From: Streptacidiphilus melanogenes
GTDB lineage: Bacteria; Actinomycetota; Actinomycetes; Streptomycetales; Streptomycetaceae
Assembly (NCBI RefSeq): GCF_000787835.1
Contig: NZ_BBPP01000054.1
Span: 1 to 45,164 of the forward strand
Direction: 5' to 3'
DNA: 45,164 nt
Part shown: piece by piece, positions 1 through 6,727 of the stretch
Position numbering within the stretch: the first letter of the stretch is position 1
Layout of the letters: each line of letters starts with the position of its first letter
The notes under the pieces: generated by a model
Databases searched by the model: none
Told to the model about the DNA's origin: nothing
What the model saw: the letters and a program-made list of their open reading frames with translations, nothing else
Program-made: the position numbers and the translations under genes

Positions 1-16
1 GCTTGATGACGGGCCC

Positions 17-1009
17 TCAGAAGGCGGCGCGGACCTCGCCGACCGGGGTGCCGCCGCCGAGGAGCGGCGAAGCCGCGATGCGGGCGAGGGTGTCGTCCTC
101 GGTGGTGACGCCCATGCGGCGCAGGGCGCCGGCGAGGACGGGGCCGAGGGCGCGCTTCGCGCCGTCGTCGATCTTGAAGGCGAGGGCGCGGCCGTCCGGG
201 AGGGCCACGGCCTGGACGGACTCCGCGCCCATCTTGGCCATCGCGCCGGGGACCGCGCGCATCAGCCAGGTGTCGATGCGGCGGGTGCCGGCGACGTACT
301 CGGGGTGGGCGCGCATCGCGTCCGCGACGCGGCGCTGGGGGGTGCCGGGGTCCGCGAGGACGTGCGCGCGGAAGGCGCGCGCCAGGCCGACCAGGCTGAC
401 GGCCATCAGTGGCGCGCCGCAGCCGTCGACGCCGACGGCGGCGACGGACTCGCCGCTCAGCTCCTCCAGCGTGGTCCGGGCCTCCACCTGCACAGGGTGG
501 TCCTCGTCGAGGTAGCTCGCGGTGTCCCAGCCGTTGCGGACGCAGGCGGCGAGCATCGCCGCGTGCTTGCCGGAGCAGTCCATCAGGATGCGCTCGCGCT
601 GCCCGCCGGCGCGTATCCAGGCCTCGGCCTCCTCCTCGTCCAGGGAGAGCGAAGGCGGGGTCAGGAGAGCGGACTCGTCGAGGTCGGCCGAGGCGAGGAT
701 CTTCCGCACGGCGTCGAGGTGAAACGTTTCCGCAGAGTGGCTCGCCGCGGCCAGGGCGAGGAACTCGCCGTCCAGCTCAAGGCCGGTCCGCAACACCGCC
801 GTGGCCTGCATGGGCTTGTTGCTGGACCGCGGGAAGACAGGACGCTCGGGGCTGCCGAGGGCGAAGTCGACGGAGCCGTCGGGGGCGAGGACGACCAGCG
901 AACCGCGGTGGTGGCCCTCGACGAAGCCGGACCGGACCACCTCGGCCAGGACCGGCAGGTCAGCGGCGGCCGAGGCAGTCGCGGATGCGGATGCAGTGGG
1001 AGCAGACAT
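17..1009 (-). CDS. L-asparaginase, type II (PF06089, Rhizobium AsnII-like)
   Basis: Hydrolyses L-asparagine to aspartate and ammonia; predicted cytoplasmic (no signal peptide seen). The family's signature residues are present. An SxxK pair lies in PRSSNKP (about S62/K65). A CSGK motif carries the Cys and Lys that bind zinc in the Rhizobium etli enzyme, and a second metal Cys sits in VDGCGAP. About 330 residues is normal for the family. I start at the ATG beginning MSAPTASAS rather than at an upstream in-frame start, because the N-terminal extension is low-complexity and not family-like. It lies 47 bp downstream of rsiG on the same strand and is probably cotranscribed. The family is not related to E. 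coli AnsA/AnsB. Family assignment is firm; substrate preference is inferred. Confidence 0.9.
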   Translation of the reverse strand: MSAPTASASATASAAADLPVLAEVVRSGFVEGHHRGSLVVLAPDGSVDFALGSPERPVFPRSSNKPMQATAVLRTGLELDGEFLALAAASHSAETFHLDAVRKILASADLDESALLTPPSLSLDEEEAEAWIRAGGQRERILMDCSGKHAAMLAACVRNGWDTASYLDEDHPVQVEARTTLEELSGESVAAVGVDGCGAPLMAVSLVGLARAFRAHVLADPGTPQRRVADAMRAHPEYVAGTRRIDTWLMRAVPGAMAKMGAESVQAVALPDGRALAFKIDDGAKRALGPVLAGALRRMGVTTEDDTLARIAASPLLGGGTPVGEVRAAF

Positions 1010-1056
1010 GTGGGTGTGCCTCGGTGCCTTCCAGGGAGCCCGCCCCCGGTTGGAGA

Positions 1057-1632
1057 TCACCCACCGGAGAGCAGGTCGTCGACGCGTGCTTCCCCTTCAC
1101 GGTACCTGCGGGCGATCTCCGCGCTGCACTCGTCCACCGTCCGCTGGAGACGGTGACGTCGCCGCGAGATGCCGCGTTCGTGTGCGGTGAGCCGACGGCA
1201 GGCGGCGACGAGCTGCTCGTCGCTCTGTCCGGTGAGGTCCGCGAGCCGGGCGTCGCCCATGAGTTCGTCCGCGAGCGCGCCGTACTGGCGGCTGCTCGGC
1301 GTCGAGACCGTGAGGTGCCGGGCCGAGTGACGGACCTGGGACGGGATGTCCGCGAGGATCTCCGGCAGGTGCTCCAGCAGCGTGTCCGCGGGCTCCTCGG
1401 CCAGCGCGCTGCGGCGATGGAGCTCGGCGCGCAGGATGTCGACCCGGCCCTGGAGCAGCCGGCGCAGGTAGGAGAGGTCGGCCTCCTCCTGCTGGGCGTC
1501 CCGCCGCAGTGTGCGCAGCTCGTCCATCTTCAGCCCGGCGAGCATCTTCGGCCCGGCGGGGCCGGGCGTGACGGGGCCGGCCACGGAGGGCCCCGGCCCG
1601 GGCGGTGCAGCGAGCTCGTCTTGGTGTCCCAC
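1057..1632 (-). CDS. rsiG: Cyclic-di-GMP-binding anti-sigma factor RsiG (sigma-WhiG antagonist)
   Basis: In Streptomyces, RsiG loaded with c-di-GMP sequesters the sporulation sigma factor WhiG, linking the second messenger to the switch from aerial hyphae to spores. The diagnostic c-di-GMP motif E-x3-S-x2-R-x3-Q-x3-D is present twice in this protein: once beginning EADLSYLRR and again in the C-terminal helix beginning ERGISRRRH. This is the arrangement described for RsiG, an antiparallel coiled coil with one motif per helix. The core is helical throughout, with no membrane segment. The start is uncertain: I chose a GTG at 1632 (191 residues, close to the known size); the frame stays open upstream but then runs into the divergent dtd promoter and gene, and the extra residues are not conserved-looking. 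No strong ribosome site is seen. The whiG gene is not in the window. Confidence 0.85.
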   Translation of the reverse strand: MGHQDELAAPPGPGPSVAGPVTPGPAGPKMLAGLKMDELRTLRRDAQQEEADLSYLRRLLQGRVDILRAELHRRSALAEEPADTLLEHLPEILADIPSQVRHSARHLTVSTPSSRQYGALADELMGDARLADLTGQSDEQLVAACRRLTAHERGISRRRHRLQRTVDECSAEIARRYREGEARVDDLLSGG

Positions 1633-1827
1633 GGGTGCATCGTGCCACCGTCGGTCGAAGGTTCGTCGACGCCTGCACCCGATCGGGCCCGTGGCGAATC
1701 TCGGTGATAAATACGACCGCCGCATATCCCCAGCGCACGGCCCCGGTGACGCCGCGGTGGGGGCGCGCGGACACACAGCGCGCGCCCCACGAACCGGCGC
1801 TCTGCGGGCGTGCCGGAGAATGGGGGC

Positions 1828-2253
1828 ATGCGTGCAGTGGCTCAGCGGGTGACCGAGGCAAGCGTGACCGTCGACGGCGAGGTCGTCGGCTCGATTCTGG
1901 GACCGGGCCTGTGCGTCCTGGTGGGCGTGACCCACGAGGACACCCCGGAGCAGGCGGCGCTGATGGCGCGCAAGCTGTGGTCCCTGCGCATCCTCGAGGG
2001 CGAGAAGTCCTGCTCGGACCTGAACGCCCCTCTGCTGGTCATCAGCCAGTTCACCCTCTACGGCGACGCCCGCAAGGGCCGCCGCCCCACCTGGAACGCC
2101 GCAGCGCCCGGCCCGGTGGCCGAACCGCTGGTCGACGAGGTCGTCACCCAGCTCCGCGCGCTGGGCGCGACGGTCGCCACGGGCCGCTTCGGCGCGGACA
2201 TGAAGGTGTCACTGACGAACGACGGCCCGTTCACCGTGCTGCTGGACTTCTGA
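1828..2253 (+). CDS. dtd: D-aminoacyl-tRNA deacylase
   Basis: Removes D-amino acids mischarged onto tRNA (and glycine from tRNA-Ala), a cytoplasmic proofreading activity. The 141-residue length is typical. Both active-site signatures are visible: SQFTLYGD in the middle, and the C-terminal NDGPFT, equivalent to the cross-subunit Gly-Pro loop that gives chiral selectivity. The start is the ATG of MRAVAQRV, the usual family N-terminus. GAGAAT, a possible -10 element, lies 7 nt before the ATG, so the transcript may be nearly leaderless. It is divergent from rsiG across about 195 bp and convergent with ygfZ. Confidence 0.96.
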   Translation: MRAVAQRVTEASVTVDGEVVGSILGPGLCVLVGVTHEDTPEQAALMARKLWSLRILEGEKSCSDLNAPLLVISQFTLYGDARKGRRPTWNAAAPGPVAEPLVDEVVTQLRALGATVATGRFGADMKVSLTNDGPFTVLLDF

Positions 2254-2301
2254 GGTCGGAAGCGCGCGAGGAGCCGTCCCCACCGCCCCGTGTCGTGGCG
2301 G

Positions 2302-3306
2302 TCAGGCCTCGACGATCAGCTCTTGGGACGCTGCGACCTGGCCCGCCAGGAGGGTGGCGTCCGGGGCCGTGTTGCGCTTGACCAGGCCGAGGGCGATCGG
2401 GCCCAGCTCGTGGTGGCGGACCGCCGTCGTGACGAAGCCGACCGGGCGGCCGTCGGGGCCGTCGGAGGCGAGGCGGACCGGGTCGCCGTGGGCGGGCAGG
2501 GACTCCTCGCTGCCGTCGAGGTGGAGGAAGACGAGGCGGCGCGGGGGGCGGCCGAGGTTGTGCACGCGGGCGACCGTCTCCTGGCCGCGGTAGCAGCCCT
2601 TCTGCAGGTGGACGGCGGTCTCCAGCCAGCCCAGCTCGTGCGGGATGGTGCGGTGGTCGGTCTCGAAACCCAGGCGGGGGCGGTGCGCCTCGACGCGCAG
2701 CGCCTCGTAGGCCCACAGGCCGGCCGCGGGCCCCAGGCCCACGACCGCGTCGGTCAGCGAGGCACGCGGCACGAACAGGTCGCGGCCGTCCGCGAGCCGG
2801 CGCTCGGCCGCGGCCTCGGGGACGGCCGGCCCCTCGGCTCCGGCCGCGAAGACCACGGCGTACTCCTCGGTCGCGTCGGTGATCTCGACCTGCGCGAAGA
2901 ACTTCATCTTCTGCAGGTAGGCCACCAGCTCGGGCGTCGTCCCCGGCTCGACGTGGATCCACACGGTGGCGCCGTCGTCGACCAGGTAGAGGGCGTGCTC
3001 GATGTGGCCGTTCGGGGAGAGGATCAGCGCCTCCGTCGCGCGGCCCGGCGGGAGCTCGCTGACGTGCTGCGTCAGCAGCAGGTGCAGCCAGCTCAGCCGC
3101 TCCGGGCCGGAGACGGTCACGACGCCCCGGTGCGAGAGGTCGACGAAGCCGTGGCCGGAGGCCAGCGCCCGCTGCTCACGGAAGAGGTCGCCGTAGTGCG
3201 CGGCGACGCCCGCATCCACGCCGTCGGCCGGGACCGCACCGGGCAGGCGGTCGAGCAGCGGGCTGCGGTAGGCGGAGTCGGTCGTCGTGTCGCTGGGAGT
3301 GGTCAC
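2302..3306 (-). CDS. ygfZ: YgfZ/GcvT-like folate-binding iron-sulfur maintenance protein
   Basis: Member of the YgfZ/CAF17/IBA57 family, tetrahydrofolate-dependent factors that help assemble or repair certain Fe-S enzymes such as MiaB. The family motif K-G-C-Y-x-G-Q-E occurs as KGCYRGQE around residue 240, with the conserved Cys present. The 334-residue length is normal for actinobacterial members, which have a GcvT-like N-terminal domain and C-terminal barrel. It starts with GTG at 3306, and its first bases overlap the stop codon of the upstream fur-family gene (GTGA), so the two are translationally coupled. The pairing of a metal-responsive regulator with an Fe-S maintenance gene is suggestive but not proof of a shared role. 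Confidence 0.9.
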   Translation of the reverse strand: MTTPSDTTTDSAYRSPLLDRLPGAVPADGVDAGVAAHYGDLFREQRALASGHGFVDLSHRGVVTVSGPERLSWLHLLLTQHVSELPPGRATEALILSPNGHIEHALYLVDDGATVWIHVEPGTTPELVAYLQKMKFFAQVEITDATEEYAVVFAAGAEGPAVPEAAAERRLADGRDLFVPRASLTDAVVGLGPAAGLWAYEALRVEAHRPRLGFETDHRTIPHELGWLETAVHLQKGCYRGQETVARVHNLGRPPRRLVFLHLDGSEESLPAHGDPVRLASDGPDGRPVGFVTTAVRHHELGPIALGLVKRNTAPDATLLAGQVAASQELIVEA

Positions 3307-3806
3307 GCGTGGTTCTCCTGAGCCTGGTCGGCCTGATGGGCGTGATCGGCCTGGTCTGCCCGGTCGGCCTGGTGCTGGGCCTTCGCCGAACAGGCCGCGC
3401 AGCGACCGAAGATGGCGAAGTGCTTCATGTCAGTGTCGAAACCGTGCGCGCGCCGCAGGGATTCCACGAACGGTTCCGCCAGCACCACGTCGGTCTCGAT
3501 CACCGTGTCGCAGTCGCGGCAGACGAGGTGCATGTGCTGGTCGCGGCTGGCCAGGTGGTAGGTGGGCGCGCCGTGCCCGAGGTGGGCGTGGGTGACCAGG
3601 CCCAGCTCCTCCAGCAGGTCGAGCGTGCGGTAGACGGTGGAGATGTTCACGCCTGCCGCGGTGCGGCGCACTGCGGTGAGGACCTCCTCCGGGGTGGCGT
3701 GCTCGAGCTCGTCGACGGCCTGGAGCACGAGTTGCCGCTGCGGCGTGAGCCGGTAGCCGCGCCGGCGCAGGTCGGTCTGCCAGTCGATGCCGCTGCCGCT
3801 GCTCAC
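3303..3806 (-). CDS. nur: Fur-family metalloregulator, probably the nickel regulator Nur
   Basis: Fur-family repressor with an N-terminal winged helix (YRLTPQRQLVLQAV, NISTVYRTLDLLEELGLV) and a C-terminal dimerisation/metal domain with HMHLVCRDC and a late CAAC pair. In Streptomyces, Nur uses Ni(II) to repress nickel uptake and sodF and so induce sodN. Near-identity of the core to what I recall of S. coelicolor Nur, and the ygfZ neighbourhood, favour Nur over Zur, CatR or FurA. The start is GTG 3806, with AGGGG about 9 nt upstream; an in-frame TTG lies 9 nt further out. Oddity: the C-terminus carries an extra His/Asp/Ala/Gln tail of about 25 residues with five His, beyond the usual end of the fold. 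It may add metal-binding capacity, but that is inference. Confidence 0.82.
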   Translation of the reverse strand: MSSGSGIDWQTDLRRRGYRLTPQRQLVLQAVDELEHATPEEVLTAVRRTAAGVNISTVYRTLDLLEELGLVTHAHLGHGAPTYHLASRDQHMHLVCRDCDTVIETDVVLAEPFVESLRRAHGFDTDMKHFAIFGRCAACSAKAQHQADRADQADHAHQADQAQENHA

Positions 3807-3838
3807 AAGAAACAAACCCCTGTCTGGTCCGCGAACAC

Positions 3839-3880
3839 GTGAGTCCCGTACCCCCGAGTCTAGGGGGGTACGGGACTCAC
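3839..3880. terminator. 17-bp perfect stem-loop between nitrobindin-like gene and nur
   Basis: Bases 3839-3855 pair perfectly with 3864-3880 around an 8-nt loop. It lies 33 bp after the stop of the nitrobindin-like gene and 33 bp before the nur start, both on the minus strand. It most likely terminates the upstream transcript. Because it sits so close to nur, it would leave nur almost no room for a promoter unless that promoter lies within the hairpin or the hairpin is in the nur leader. Confidence 0.8.
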
Positions 3881-3912
3881 GCCGTCGGAGCAGCGTCCTC
3901 GGCGGACGAACC

Positions 3913-4515
3913 TCAGCGGAAGAAGGCGATGCCGTCGTCCGGAAGGTCCGCGATGTCCTCGATCAGCTTGGCGGGGCTGAGCACCTTCTTCAGCTGCGCG
4001 GACATGTAGGGCCGCAGCGGGACCTCGGCGGCGGCCTTCTCGCCGACCCACATCAGGTCCTCGTTGACGTAGCCGTACAGGCGCTTGCCGCCGGTGTACG
4101 CGGGCGCGCCCTCGATACGGGCCACCGCGTCCGTCGCGATCTCGATCTGGGGCTTGCCGTCGGCGAGCTCGCCGTACCAGATCTCGACGGTGCCGTCGTC
4201 GCGGACGGAGGAGAACTCGATCTCACGCACGCCGGAGGTGCCATGGGCGTTGCCGGTCACCCGCCAGAAGCCGTGCTCGTTCTCCAGCGGCCGGACCTTC
4301 TCGCCCTGCTCGTCCAGCACCCAGGTACGGGAGCGGAACTCGAGGAAGGGACGGCCGTCGTGCCGGAAGACGATCTCCTGGCCGAAGTTGCACTTCTCCT
4401 CGCCGGGGCTCGCCTGCCCGGGCAGCGGCTCGAAGACTCCGGCGCCCTCCCAGGTGCCGAGGAGGAAGGCGAGGGAGACGACGTCCTTGTGCAGGCCGGA
4501 AGGGATCTCGATCAT
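3913..4515 (-). CDS. Ferric-nitrobindin-like protein (THAP4/FABP-type beta barrel)
   Basis: A ten-stranded beta-barrel protein of the nitrobindin family, formerly UPF0678 FABP-like. The family signature GTWEGAGVF is at about residues 20-28, and length (200 residues) is normal. True nitrobindins bind ferric heme through a His near the C-terminus and isomerise peroxynitrite. Here the equivalent segment reads LRPYMSAQL, with Tyr where heme-binding members have His. The protein may therefore not bind heme, or may bind it through Tyr. The start is ATG 4515, two bases after the stop of the upstream microprotein gene, implying translational coupling. Function is unknown; heme or fatty-acid binding is only a family-level guess. 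Confidence 0.85.
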   Translation of the reverse strand: MIEIPSGLHKDVVSLAFLLGTWEGAGVFEPLPGQASPGEEKCNFGQEIVFRHDGRPFLEFRSRTWVLDEQGEKVRPLENEHGFWRVTGNAHGTSGVREIEFSSVRDDGTVEIWYGELADGKPQIEIATDAVARIEGAPAYTGGKRLYGYVNEDLMWVGEKAAAEVPLRPYMSAQLKKVLSPAKLIEDIADLPDDGIAFFR

Positions 4516-4517
4516 GA

Positions 4518-4625
4518 TCAGCGCTGGCCCTGGTAGAGCTTGGTGACGGAGTAGTACGCGAACCACACGATGGCGACCGCGATGACGCCGAGAAGGGTGT
4601 CGAAGAAGATCTCAAGGCCAGACAT
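4518..4625 (-). CDS. 35-residue single-pass membrane microprotein
   Basis: Short gene reading MSGLEIFFDTLLG..., then a hydrophobic stretch (VIAVAIVWFAYY), ending KLYQGQR. It is supported by a good ribosome site (GAGGA about 9 nt upstream of the ATG), strong third-position GC, and a 2-nt gap to the nitrobindin-like gene, which makes a coupled two-gene unit. The hydrophobic helix is flanked by a Lys/Arg C-terminus, suggesting a single membrane span with the tail inside. I do not recognise a named family. It could be a membrane anchor or a small regulatory partner of the downstream barrel protein. Confidence 0.7.
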   Translation of the reverse strand: MSGLEIFFDTLLGVIAVAIVWFAYYSVTKLYQGQR

Positions 4626-4741
4626 TGCGCGTCCTCACCAGTGGGGAAAGCATTCCTGCGCGGCAGTCTAGTGGCCCGGCCACGCCCACTCACGGTGAGG
4701 CCCGCCATACGAGAGACGGCGGTTCGGCCAGTGGACGGCGC

Positions 4742-4996
4742 TCAGTGGGACCGGGGCTGCCGCGGGCGCCGCGGCCCGGGGACGTGACGGCTCACCGACG
4801 GGTCGTCCCACCACACGTCGTCGGGACCGCGCCGGTTGGCGACGATGGCGGCGACGGGCGGGATGACCATGGCCACCAGGCTCATCACGACGGCCGCCGG
4901 CACCGACCACAGGCGCACCACGTTCCACGCCAGCAGGATCAGGACCACACAGATCCCCATCAGGGCGTAGTACCAGTGCCGCCGTCGTGACTGCAT
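4742..4996 (-). CDS. DUF3099 family small membrane protein
   Basis: 84 residues with a basic N-terminus (MQSRRRHWYY), two hydrophobic helices (about residues 10-30 and 34-54) separated by a short turn, then a hydrophilic Pro/Arg-rich tail. The pattern of R-rich start, ALMGxC, then PPVAAIxANRRGP matches the actinobacterial DUF3099 family, whose function is unknown. It starts at ATG 4996. It is separated by 116 bp from the microprotein gene, so probably transcribed separately. Confidence 0.8.
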   Translation of the reverse strand: MQSRRRHWYYALMGICVVLILLAWNVVRLWSVPAAVVMSLVAMVIPPVAAIVANRRGPDDVWWDDPSVSRHVPGPRRPRQPRSH

Positions 4997-5043
4997 GCCT
5001 TCAGTCTTCCCGCGCAGGCCGTTCCGGAACGCCCGGGAACGGA

Positions 5044-5078
5044 CGAGCCCCCTCCCGTCGTGGCCGGGAGGGGGCTCG
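5044..5078. terminator. Terminator after the sulfurtransferase/DUF1416 operon
   Basis: Perfect 14-bp GC-rich stem (5044-5057 with 5065-5078), 7-nt loop, 23 bp beyond the DUF1416 stop on the minus strand. No U-run, as is usual in this group. Confidence 0.85.
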
Positions 5079-5100
5079 CGGTGCCCGTTCAGGCGTCCGT

Positions 5101-5391
5101 TCAGACGGTGATGGCGACCTCCGTGAACTGGCCCTGCTGGGCCACGACCGCGCGGTCGACCGTGGCGCCCGGGACGAGCGCGCGCAGCGTCCAGCTGCCC
5201 GGGGCGGCGAAGAAACGGAACTGGCCCGTCGCCGAGGTCGGGACCTCGGCGGTGAACTCGCCGCTCGCGTCCAGCAGACGCACGTAACCGTTGACCGGCT
5301 CGCCGTCGCGGGTCACCGAACCCTGGATGATCGTCTCGTTGGCCACATCAACTCCTGCCAGCTCGGGCCCTCCGGCCTTGGCTCCACACAT
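5101..5391 (-). CDS. DUF1416 family protein
   Basis: 96-residue actinobacterial protein starting MCGAKAGG, followed by a beta-rich fold (IIQGSVTRDGEPVNGYVRLL ... GQFRFFAAPGSWTLRALVPG) like a single carboxypeptidase-regulatory or transthyretin-type domain. It lies 36 bp downstream of the sulfurtransferase with a strong ribosome site (AAGGAG), and this pair is conserved in actinobacteria. The invariant N-terminal Cys2 makes it a candidate sulfur carrier or acceptor for the sulfurtransferase. That role is inferred from context only. Confidence 0.85.
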   Translation of the reverse strand: MCGAKAGGPELAGVDVANETIIQGSVTRDGEPVNGYVRLLDASGEFTAEVPTSATGQFRFFAAPGSWTLRALVPGATVDRAVVAQQGQFTEVAITV

Positions 5392-5427
5392 GTTCCTGCT
5401 CTCCTTGCTTCGCTGGGCGTGGCCTGC

Positions 5428-6270
5428 TCAGTTGGAGCCGAGCTCGATCGGCACGCCGACGAGGCTGCCGTACTCGGTCCACGAGCCGTCGTAGTTCTTG
5501 ACGTTGGTCTGGCCGAGCAGCTGGTGCAGCACGAACCAGGTGAGCGCGGAGCGCTCGCCGATACGGCAGTAGGCGATGGTGTCCTGCGCCAGGTCGACGT
5601 TCTCGGCCTCGTAGAGGGCGCGCAGCTCGTCGTCCGACTTGAAGGTGCCGTCGTCGTTGGCGTTCTTGGACCACGGGATGTTCTTCGCGGTCGGGACGTG
5701 GCCCGGACGCTGCGACTGCTCCTGCGGCAGGTGCGCGGGGGCGAGCAGGCGGCCGGAGAACTCGTCGGGCGAACGGACGTCGACGAGGTTCTTGTTGCCG
5801 ATCGCGGCGACGACGTCGTCGCGGAAGGCGCGGATGGAGGTGTCCTGGGCCTGGGCCTTGTACTCGGTGGCGGCGCGCTCCGGGACCTTGGCGCCGTCGA
5901 CCAGCTCGCGGGAGTCCAGCTCCCACTTCTTGCGGCCACCGTCGAGCAGCTTGACGTCGCCGTGGCCGTAGAGCTTGAAGTACCAGAAGGCGTAGGAGGC
6001 GAACCAGTTGTTGTTGCCGCCGTAGAGGACGACGGTGTCGTCGTTGGCGATGCCCTTGGCGGAGAGGAGGGCCTCGAAGCCGGCCTGGTCCACGAAGTCG
6101 CGGCGGACCGGGTCCTGGAGGTCCTTCTTCCAGTCGATCCGCACGGCGTTGCGGATGTGGTTCTTGTCGTAGGCGCTGGTGTCCTCGTCGACCTCGACCA
6201 CGACGACCTTCGGGTCGTCCAGGTGGTCCTGAACCCAGTCGGCGCTGACCAGTACGTCACTACGGCTCAT
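5428..6270 (-). CDS. Thiosulfate/3-mercaptopyruvate sulfurtransferase (two-domain rhodanese)
   Basis: Transfers sulfane sulfur to cyanide or thiol acceptors, forming a persulfide on its catalytic Cys. Two rhodanese domains are visible: an N-terminal domain (about 8-125) lacking a catalytic Cys, and a C-terminal domain (about 145-278) with the active loop CRIGER carrying Cys235. CRxGxR favours thiosulfate over mercaptopyruvate. Length, 280 residues, is typical of the SseA/CysA type. It starts at ATG 6270 preceded by GGAGGAG. The 169-bp leader contains several hairpins and follows a cysteine-rich leader peptide gene, pointing to control by sulfur or cysteine supply. Confidence 0.93.
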   Translation of the reverse strand: MSRSDVLVSADWVQDHLDDPKVVVVEVDEDTSAYDKNHIRNAVRIDWKKDLQDPVRRDFVDQAGFEALLSAKGIANDDTVVLYGGNNNWFASYAFWYFKLYGHGDVKLLDGGRKKWELDSRELVDGAKVPERAATEYKAQAQDTSIRAFRDDVVAAIGNKNLVDVRSPDEFSGRLLAPAHLPQEQSQRPGHVPTAKNIPWSKNANDDGTFKSDDELRALYEAENVDLAQDTIAYCRIGERSALTWFVLHQLLGQTNVKNYDGSWTEYGSLVGVPIELGSN

Positions 6271-6439
6271 GGGAAAACTCCTCCGGGGCAGTTGCGGAAG
6301 GTTGGGGGGCGCCGCGCGCGCCGACGGTCCGGAGGGAAGTCCGGATCGTGGGACATGCGGCAAGAGTTTTTCAGGAACGCCGCTCGGCGGTGCGGAGCAG
6401 CGCGGGGATGTGCGCGAAGGTGGGCTGGGAACCGCCCGG

Positions 6440-6520
6440 TCAGCGCATTCGACAGAGGCAGGCAGCGACGCGACACAGGTCTACTGCCCGCCGCTTCGTG
6501 AGATCCGCCTGTCGCTTCAT
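6440..6520 (-). CDS. Cysteine-rich leader peptide of the sulfurtransferase operon
   Basis: 26-codon reading frame starting MKRQADLTKRRAVDLCRVAA and ending with two further Cys in CLCRMR. It matches the actinobacterial putative leader peptide type (RRAVDLxRVxxxLCR) seen upstream of sulfur-assimilation genes, where ribosome stalling at Cys codons during cysteine shortage relieves attenuation. Three Cys codons cluster in the last 12 codons. The ATG lies 7 nt from a TAGCAT -10 box, so the message is probably leaderless. The 169 nt between its stop and the sulfurtransferase hold three short inverted repeats (near 6311-6317, 6329-6346 and 6378-6390) that could form alternative structures. Confidence 0.75.
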   Translation of the reverse strand: MKRQADLTKRRAVDLCRVAACLCRMR

Positions 6521-6527
6521 GGCAACG

Positions 6528-6556
6528 ATGCTAGGGAACGGGTCGGGCACTGTCAC
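6528..6556 (-). promoter_or_regulatory. Candidate promoter of the leader-peptide/sulfurtransferase transcript
   Basis: On the minus strand, GTGACA (6556-6551), a 17-nt spacer and TAGCAT (6533-6528) lie such that transcription would begin at or next to the leader peptide ATG at 6520. Both elements are near the consensus for the housekeeping sigma factor. Confidence 0.6.
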
Positions 6557-6572
6557 CAAAGTATTGAATAGT

Positions 6573-6604
6573 GAGACAGATCGATCCGACATGAGAGACA
6601 GATC
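6573..6604. repeat. Two GAGACAGATC direct repeats, 22 bp apart, upstream of the sulfur promoter
   Basis: GAGACAGATC occurs at 6573-6582 and exactly again at 6595-6604, two helical turns apart, just upstream of the -35 box. The geometry suits an activator or repressor that binds one face of the DNA. The protein is not known; a sulfur-responsive regulator is the natural guess. Confidence 0.5.
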
Positions 6605-6727
6605 TGCCTTTGCAGGCGTCGCGAGGCTCCACGGGGCCGGTCGGGAGGGCCCACTCCCGCGCTGCGGTGCGCGGGAGTGGACAGTGCGTCTCGACATGTG
6701 GATACGGTCGAGCGAACCGGCTGGTCC

